From Labia minor (taxonomy: Eukaryota; Arthropoda; Insecta; Dermaptera; Spongiphoridae): DNA of 64,000 nt. The stretch spans positions 64,168,501-64,232,500 of the forward strand of contig OY720349.1 in assembly GCA_963082975.1 (NCBI GenBank), written 5' to 3'. Shown piece by piece: positions 57,570 through 64,000 of the stretch. The translations under genes and the position numbers were made by a program. Below the pieces are notes generated by a model. It made no database searches. It was not told the DNA's origin and was given only the letters and a program-made list of their open reading frames with translations. Position 1 is the stretch's first letter. Every line of letters starts with the position of its first letter.

Positions 57570-58440
57570 ACACATTATCTTTCTATTAAACGGCTTACTT
57601 GGTTGTGTCCGGTGAAAGTCGGCTTTTGACAAGATTTCAACGAATTGAGAGAAAAAAATAAATTTAATTATTATTACATTCAAATAAATTAAAAATCTTA
57701 TCGTTTATTTGTTTTTCTAATTTTGAAATGTAATTTATTTACCTAAATTAATTAAAATATATCTATCTAAATTTTTTATAATTATTATTATATTTTTTAT
57801 TTACGTTTGTTTTTTATAAAAGCTTTTGTTTATTAATTTTTTATAGAAAGAAAATATAAATCATGTGGACGACGGAGAAAAGAGGCTATTTGAAATTGTT
57901 GAAACCAGATTTCGGATAAATAACTGAAATAGGGGGAATTAACAATAAGAAAGCTCATTTTTTACCCTCCTTGTTTCATCCCCAGACATAACATCAACGG
58001 CCTTAAGGGCTCAGTAAAAGACAAGACATATTCAAAGCAAATTAATTAAACTCCACTATGATTCAGAAAGGAAAACGAATAAATGGGGCTGTTGACATTC
58101 ATTACAGTAATATTTTTCTTTCTATATCATTACACTATCTTTCAATTTTATTAGAGGGGAAAAATTTCAATAATATTATTGTTTTAACGATCCAAAAGAT
58201 ATAATTCTCTTTATGAGATCAATGATTTACTTTCCATTATTAATTATATTTCTGTGGAATTTTATTAAATGGTTTATATGATATTTAATCTTTATTTATT
58301 ATACTCATTTTCTGTACCCCAGATATTAAATGATCTTTATTAAAAATAAAAATAAGACAAAAAAAATGTTTATCATTTAGTGTTACTTAATAGGTAGTAA
58401 AAATTATCAATTTGAATATTAATATTTTTTATTAATAGGA
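57570..58440. other. AT-rich spacer
   Basis: No gene or repeat family seen. Confidence 0.5.
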
Positions 58441-58456
58441 TTAGAAGATCACGGGT

Positions 58457-58477
58457 CCTGTTGTTGTTAACAACAGG
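58457..58477. repeat. 9-bp perfect palindromic hairpin
   Basis: CCTGTTGTT-GTT-AACAACAGG, with further GTTATTAACAG downstream. Contains a GTTAAC core. Isolated. Confidence 0.7.
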
Positions 58478-58479
58478 AT

Positions 58480-59585
58480 AGTTATTAACAGATCACCTAT
58501 TGGTCAAAATAAACACTTGCCTACAAAAGAGTAAAATATAATATATATTTAGAACTTAGAATTCCAAAATATATAGTTTTTAGGTTATATTTCTCATAAA
58601 TGTATTTATTAAAGCTTTTGTGGTTATTTTGATAATTATTAAGAGAATTTTTATTAAAAGACCACATTATTTGTATAAAATTATTTATTAAATTAATTAA
58701 ATTAATTATATAGTTTTTTTTTTTATTTTTTTTTTCAGGTGAAAATAGGTGTAAGCATCTGTATGTAATGAACAAATTAAGCTCGCCTTGGTAATGACCA
58801 GGAGCAGGCAAAACTAAAATGTTAATTAATTGTTCATCATCTTCTTTAAACCGAGACTCGTTTTAGTGATGATTATGCTAGAAGAATCTAGATTTGAAAT
58901 TGGGAAAAAGACCATTTTTAAAAGCCCTTAAATAACAAAATTTCTCTTGAGATTAATACACATTAGCACACCTCTAATAGATCATAAATAAATAAGTTCT
59001 CATTTATTATATCAAAATTTGCAAATATTATTCATTTTATAAATATCTAATATTCTTATATTTTCTTTTGTTTCAGGTATGATTGAAATTTATATAACTC
59101 CTATTTGTAAGTAAACATTTTTTATATTCTTATATGGCTATTTTGACTAACACCCATTATCTACTATTAATTAATTTCATTAATGGGTCTATTTTCAATA
59201 AATCTATTTTCAGAGATTATTTTTAAATTTTGCTTGGTGATCTATTTATATAAAGATAGATTAATCCAATTTATCTAATTTTAAATGTCAATTTATTTTT
59301 GAAATTCCTCTCTATCATTATTAAATTTATTAAATTAGGCATTAAAAGTTTGTAAAAATCCCTACTTATTATAAATCAATAACAGTTGTTAATTGCAGTA
59401 TGATTAACTACAATTCATTAAATTATAATTTATACGTTTTACTGAAATAGAATATATATTATTAATTATTATTCATCTTAGTATAGCGAAATTATTGTTA
59501 TTAAAATTAAAGGATGAAAAATGATTCTTCTTAAAAAAGTACGTTATTTAGAAAGAATTCTTAAATAAAACAAAACAAATTAAAG
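58480..59585. other. AT-rich spacer with micro-exon-like sites
   Basis: At 59077-59106 a 30-nt segment lies between TTTTCTTTTGTTTCAG and GTAAGT, open in one frame. At 58739 another strong acceptor (T-run then CAG) occurs. No partner exons are identifiable, and chance is likely in T-rich DNA. Confidence 0.3.
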
Positions 59586-59588
59586 AAA

Positions 59589-60153
59589 AATAAGATTGAG
59601 TGTCTCCCCTCGACTATCTCGCAGGTTTGAATTGGATTAATTAACATATATTATATTTAAATTAAATTAAATTAATTAAATTATAAATTAAAATTAATAA
59701 ACAATATTTATTAAACCAGCGCATGTTTGGTTCTTTGTTGATGGCGCGTTAATTAATTCTGATACTTTCAGCAATTCAATCAAGCTGAAATTCTATATAT
59801 AGCAGTTTTATACAATTTTTAATCATGTGAAAAACTATCAAAAATATATTTTTGTTTTTACGGCCTCTTTAGAGGAAAAAAATTCAAAACGTTGTAGGTA
59901 ATGACCCTCTTCCGGTTGAGCTACATTTCTCAAAAGTTGATAGAAAACTACGAATTTTGAATAATGCCCGTATACCAAACTTCATGATTCTAGGTTTTTG
60001 CGTAATCTTGTCTACATACATACATACCTACCCACACACATACCCCCCCCCACACACACACAAAGACATTTTTCTCAACCTTAGTGAAAATGATTCAGGA
60101 ACCTTCAAAACCTATACCAACATCAAAATCTCTACATCTGGCGAGATAATAAA
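59589..60153 (-). mobile_element. H2 element, reverse, diverged
   Basis: Begins AATAAGATTGAGTG (3' hairpin eroded: GAGGGGAGACACTC), then CTATCTCGC, the body, ACCGGAAGAGG in reverse, a degenerate core and a (CA)n/C-run microsatellite (about 60008-60062), ending CTGGCGAGATAATA. More diverged than the other H2 copies. Confidence 0.8.
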
Positions 60154-60154
60154 A

Positions 60155-60680
60155 TCAACACATTGAACGCCATAGATATGATAATGAGCTGTGAATTCTT
60201 TTTAAATTTATATATATGTAAATAAAAATATATTTATATATAGTTTAATTCACCTCCTACGACCAAACTTAAAAAATAACAGAAAAATATATATTTTATA
60301 AATTAATATTTTTTAAACGCTCTATTTATTAGCTATTTGTGAACTACTGACTAATTACCTACTCCTTAAATTCATATCTTAGTATCACATCACTTCAGCT
60401 ACTTTAGATTAATTTTAATAAATATCATCAATAATAAAACAATTGAATCTTAGTGATTGGAAATATTGCGATGACATATACCTATTTATATATTTTAATA
60501 AAAAAATCATTATTTGCAAAATTTTATGATTAATTATTTTTCATCAGATTCACTCACCTTTTTTTTCCATTTTTCCATTTTTATGTTCCAGTCATATGTT
60601 CTAGATTAATAAAATAATCATAAAAAAAATCCTCTGAATCAAGATATATTACTCACATTTTATTATCGAATAATAATACT
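60155..60680. other. AT-rich spacer
   Basis: Nothing recognisable. Confidence 0.5.
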
Positions 60681-60689
60681 AATTAATAA

Positions 60690-60930
60690 AACAATTCCAC
60701 CTGTCAATTTGTCGTTCCCAATTTGCCAATGGCTCTTTCACCACCCCATCTAAATCCTACCACCACGAATAACCAGAGAGACAAAGCCATTCGAATCGGG
60801 GCGGATAATTATTAATTTAAAGTTATTAGCAGATGTAGAGAGAGATGGGAGACATCGTGTATTAATTAAATAGAGGTGATGCGTGATAGAGTTGATTTTG
60901 AGGACCTCCACCTCTTTGATTATTGCCAGA
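60690..60930. promoter_or_regulatory. GC-richer island
   Basis: Unique with CCACCTGTCAATTTG (E-box plus homeodomain-like), GGATAATTATTAATTT and GGTGATGCGTGATAG. No known frame. Confidence 0.2.
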
Positions 60931-60934
60931 TTCA

Positions 60935-61710
60935 TTATTTTGAATACGATATAGATATAGATTAATAGATCGATCGGTATTTTCAATAATCTCAATGCCA
61001 ACAATAACCAAGAGTTAAAATAGATTCGTAATCAACACTAACGATTATTATTTAAATTGAATAACATTTAACTATATATTTATCTCTTATATTAGAAGAT
61101 AATGAGACCCTATTAAGAGGGAACTAAAATAAAATACAGAATCTTGCCATAAGCCAAGAATAGAAAATCAATATTGTAATCATGTATTGTGGAAAAGAAT
61201 AAAAATAAATTTATAGAAATATTAATTAAAATTTCAAATTTTGTACAATTCTTATTAAAAATTATTTTCAATATAAAAAAATTACATTCCAAAATCCTAA
61301 CTATTTTATCGGGTTTTAGTAAAATAAATAAGATTTGTTGGAGAGATTTATTTTAAAATAAATCACATAATAAATAGAAACGAGTAGATTTGATTAAGAA
61401 TGGTAATAAAGTCAACGTTGTCTTAAGTCCATGTTTTCTATGGATAAATAGAAGGATCATTTTTTTTATTTGAATAATAAATTAACTTTCAGAACCCTAA
61501 AATGAACTAAGAATTTTTTTTTTTTAGATTTATGAAAATATTATTTAAGTAGTTGTTTATTTATTTATTTATTATTCTCTAACTATTTAAATCATTCTTT
61601 TCATATAAATTGTATATATATAGTTTTAAACGATTTCACTTTTTGAGTTTTGATTATATCTACATAACATGAAATCTTACAATAAAAACGTATAAATAAT
61701 ACAATATTTT
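60935..61710. other. AT-rich spacer
   Basis: Nothing recognisable. Confidence 0.5.
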
Positions 61711-61714
61711 TTGT

Positions 61715-62110
61715 TGATTGGGAGGGTCTTTTCACGTAGGAAGCTTTGCCGGGAATTCGTTGTTGAAGAGGGGAGCGGAAGCCAAGCACGAGTAATTGAA
61801 TTGGTGGCAACTGTGCTGGTAAACAACTGTCTGACTCTGCCCGGGGATTTCCTTTTTTTTTTTTTTTTTTTTTTGCTTCAACTTCCACCCGGGCAATTGG
61901 CGAACAGGGGTTGACGAGGTTGTGTGTGGGGGGGGGGGGAGAGGGTGTGACGAGTTCTTAATAGGGAAGTTAGACTTGCTATCCTCGATTCACTGGTACA
62001 TGAAGATTAAAACACTAATCACATTGTTCATTTCGCTTTTATAATATGATTAAACAAGATTCACACCATGGATAAGGGTGGTTGCCTACGTGACATCCCC
62101 TACAAAATCA
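61715..62110. promoter_or_regulatory. GC-rich island with T-run and G-run
   Basis: CAAGCACGAGTAATTGAATTG (NK2 plus homeodomain-like words, first 20 bases listed as parts: CAAGCAC and AGTAATTG), CCCGGG twice, a T23-type run (about 61852-61874) and a G13-type run (about 61927-61939). Small frames on both strands are unrecognised. Confidence 0.2.
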
Positions 62111-62114
62111 ACTG

Positions 62115-64000
62115 AAATTCCCCTTAAACATCTATGAATTTCTAATTTAGTAAGCAAGCAATCGGATTGCTGAAATTTTGTTAATGAAATGTATTTACAT
62201 TCTTTTTTTTTATTCTGCGAGATTTGGTTAAATTTCGATTATTTCTAACCACCACTCTCTAGGAAGGGTGAACGCTAGGAGAGACAAAAACAAGCATAAC
62301 ACCCCTTTTTATTGTGTTAAAACTTCACTGATTTTGATTTATTTAGTAGAGAAATTTCTAATTATACACACACTTCAGGTTTAAATTTAACACCATATAC
62401 TAATATAATAATAATGATAAAAAAATGAAATTCTTTTTGAGGTTATATATTTATAATTTACAATTTAAGTGTGTGTGTACCCTAATATTTTCATATTTCA
62501 TATATAATGATCTATTCTATCTATTTTATATATAATCAATCTATTGCATGTTGTTGTTTTTTAATTTTAATCTAAAACAATATTAATGAATCGATGAAGA
62601 TATATAGTCGGATAATTTTAATAAATTACAATCAATTTTGCTGATAAATGAAAATGGTTATTATTTTGATAGAAATTATTGAGAATTCCTAAATAGTATC
62701 TTATTAGTGAACTATAAAATATATTTATTTCTTTTTTAAAATTGCCAAATTTTAAAGTTGAATAATTTATTAAAGATTCAGAATAAATGAATAATTTAAA
62801 ATTATTGTTATTTATTAATAAATATAGTTTGATCGTAATTTTAATTCATCAATTTGTCTATTTTATCCAATACATTTTTCCAATAATATACACTATATTT
62901 GCTTAGAATAATAATAAGTAAAGTTTTTGGTTTCCAATGACCTCAAAGTTTAGAGATTTATCAAAATGAGATAGGTATGATTTTCTTAATTTTCTTTTTC
63001 TATCATAAAATCTTACTAGGACTTTGGTTAGTTGAAAACACTGAATTAGTTTTTATCTACGATGTGACATCCTTGTGCATGTATCAGATTTCACATTCCT
63101 ACATTTTCCATCCTAAATTACCTCCATCCAATTTCAATCTTCTTCTAATTCTCTCATATTCATATTCACTGGATGGCGCGAACTTAGATGTTCTTTCAGT
63201 CATATTTCAATTGTGGTTTCCTTAAATAAACTTTTCGCGTGCTTTTCCTCACTCATTCAAACCACGTATCCGACCCATAGCAATTTCTTCAATCTTATAA
63301 CTATGTTTGAGGATACGTAATTTCTATTATCTCTCTAACCGGGTTGGATGCTAGAATGTTTTCTATATATAATTTTTTAGATAGAAACTGGCAACAAAAT
63401 AAGCTTAATTTTTACTAACCATATAGGAAAGTAAAAATATAAAATTAAGGTGTATGTGTAATATATTCACTTTAATCATTTTTTTATAACACGCCCAAAG
63501 AAATTAACATCAAAAATTTTAACAAACTTCTTTTAAAAATATGTAGACAAGTGAAAATTAAAAGACTTTATTATCTTAAGCTAAAGCTAGCCAATTTAAA
63601 TAAATTACTTTTGGTTTTTTCATTTATATTCTTATATCTTTTTTTTTTTTTTTTTTAATTTAGTCTGTTCTTGTTTTTGTCATCTCCTACAGTAATTCAT
63701 TCTCATCACTTTTAAATTATTTTTCCTTCTCCTTTTTATTTTTTATATTTTAATTATTAAAAAAACACACATACACAATACACAATAAATAAATAAATAA
63801 AAAGAAACAATAAATAAATTAATAAAAATCTTATTTAAAATTTTAACTTTCCGATTATCTTTTTTTATATAATAAAATAAATAATGAAGTTAAAGAATTG
63901 TTTAAAAGATATAATAAATACTAATAATATTATTAATAATATGTAAAAAATTTCAATTTTCTCTACTTCTTTTTTTCTAATATAAAAATTAAATAAATAA
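62115..64000. other. AT-rich spacer, one unassigned frame
   Basis: An 82-codon frame (62977-63225) covers a less AT-rich stretch (63040-63300) but shows no motif. GGATGGCGCG near 63173 faintly resembles a CTCF core. The rest is low-complexity AT. Confidence 0.4.

Noticed and set aside
59957..60166. 69-codon plus frame with PHTYPPPHTHK
   Set aside because: It reads through the CA/C microsatellite of an H2 element; not a protein.

Overview
The window is very AT-rich eukaryotic DNA. It has long homopolymer and (TA)n tracts, and I can support no conventional multi-exon gene in it. The recognisable coding material is mobile-element protein. An irritans-like mariner, an R1/jockey-type non-LTR retroelement tail and a Gypsy element with a TTGGCGACGAGG primer-binding site all point to an arthropod, most likely an insect; I cannot name the species. 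The 64 kb reads as an intergenic desert or a giant intron.

Layout. At 0-3.6 kb is an AT-rich background with GC-richer islands, including a TATA-box-like site and a speculative tiny gene (1063-1486). At 3.6-4.6 kb is a rearranged DNA transposon with hAT-like ends, an 8-bp target duplication and broken Tc1/mariner-superfamily transposase. At 5.0-7.7 kb is a complete but internally deleted Gypsy/Ty3 LTR retrotransposon with two apparently identical 160-bp LTRs, a 5-bp target duplication, a PBS and a polypurine tract. At 9.9-10.7 kb is a repeat mosaic containing a 71-bp perfect inverted repeat. At 20-25 kb, 33 kb and 38-40 kb, and at 55.6-60.2 kb, are copies of three related non-autonomous families, here called H1, H2 and H3. 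At 28.2-28.6 kb is a MITE. At 36.5-37.6 kb is a Helitron helicase remnant with its 3' end. At 40.6-42.2 kb are hAT, Helitron-like and non-LTR fragments. At 43.2-44.5 kb is an apparently intact mariner. At 44.9-46.7 kb are hairpin-rich repeats. At 56.9-57.6 kb is a 5'-truncated R1/jockey-type insertion with poly(A) and a target duplication.

The most interesting structure is the H1/H2/H3 set. All begin TTAC, carry about 10-bp subterminal inverted repeats, contain a GT-rich microsatellite and two shared core blocks (GAAATTTGGTAYAY and ACCGGAAG), and finish with a 3' hairpin followed by CTTATT or CTAATT. This is the layout of Helentron-associated (HINE/DINE-1-like) rolling-circle elements. An abutting head-to-tail H2 dimer fixes the termini.

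Between the mobile elements, GC-richer islands of about 200-700 bp hold candidate transcription-factor sites: a nuclear-receptor DR4, a CTCF-like core, homeodomain/GATA-like and TCF-like sites. They are proposed cis-regulatory modules or untranslated exons. That is inference from composition and motifs only.
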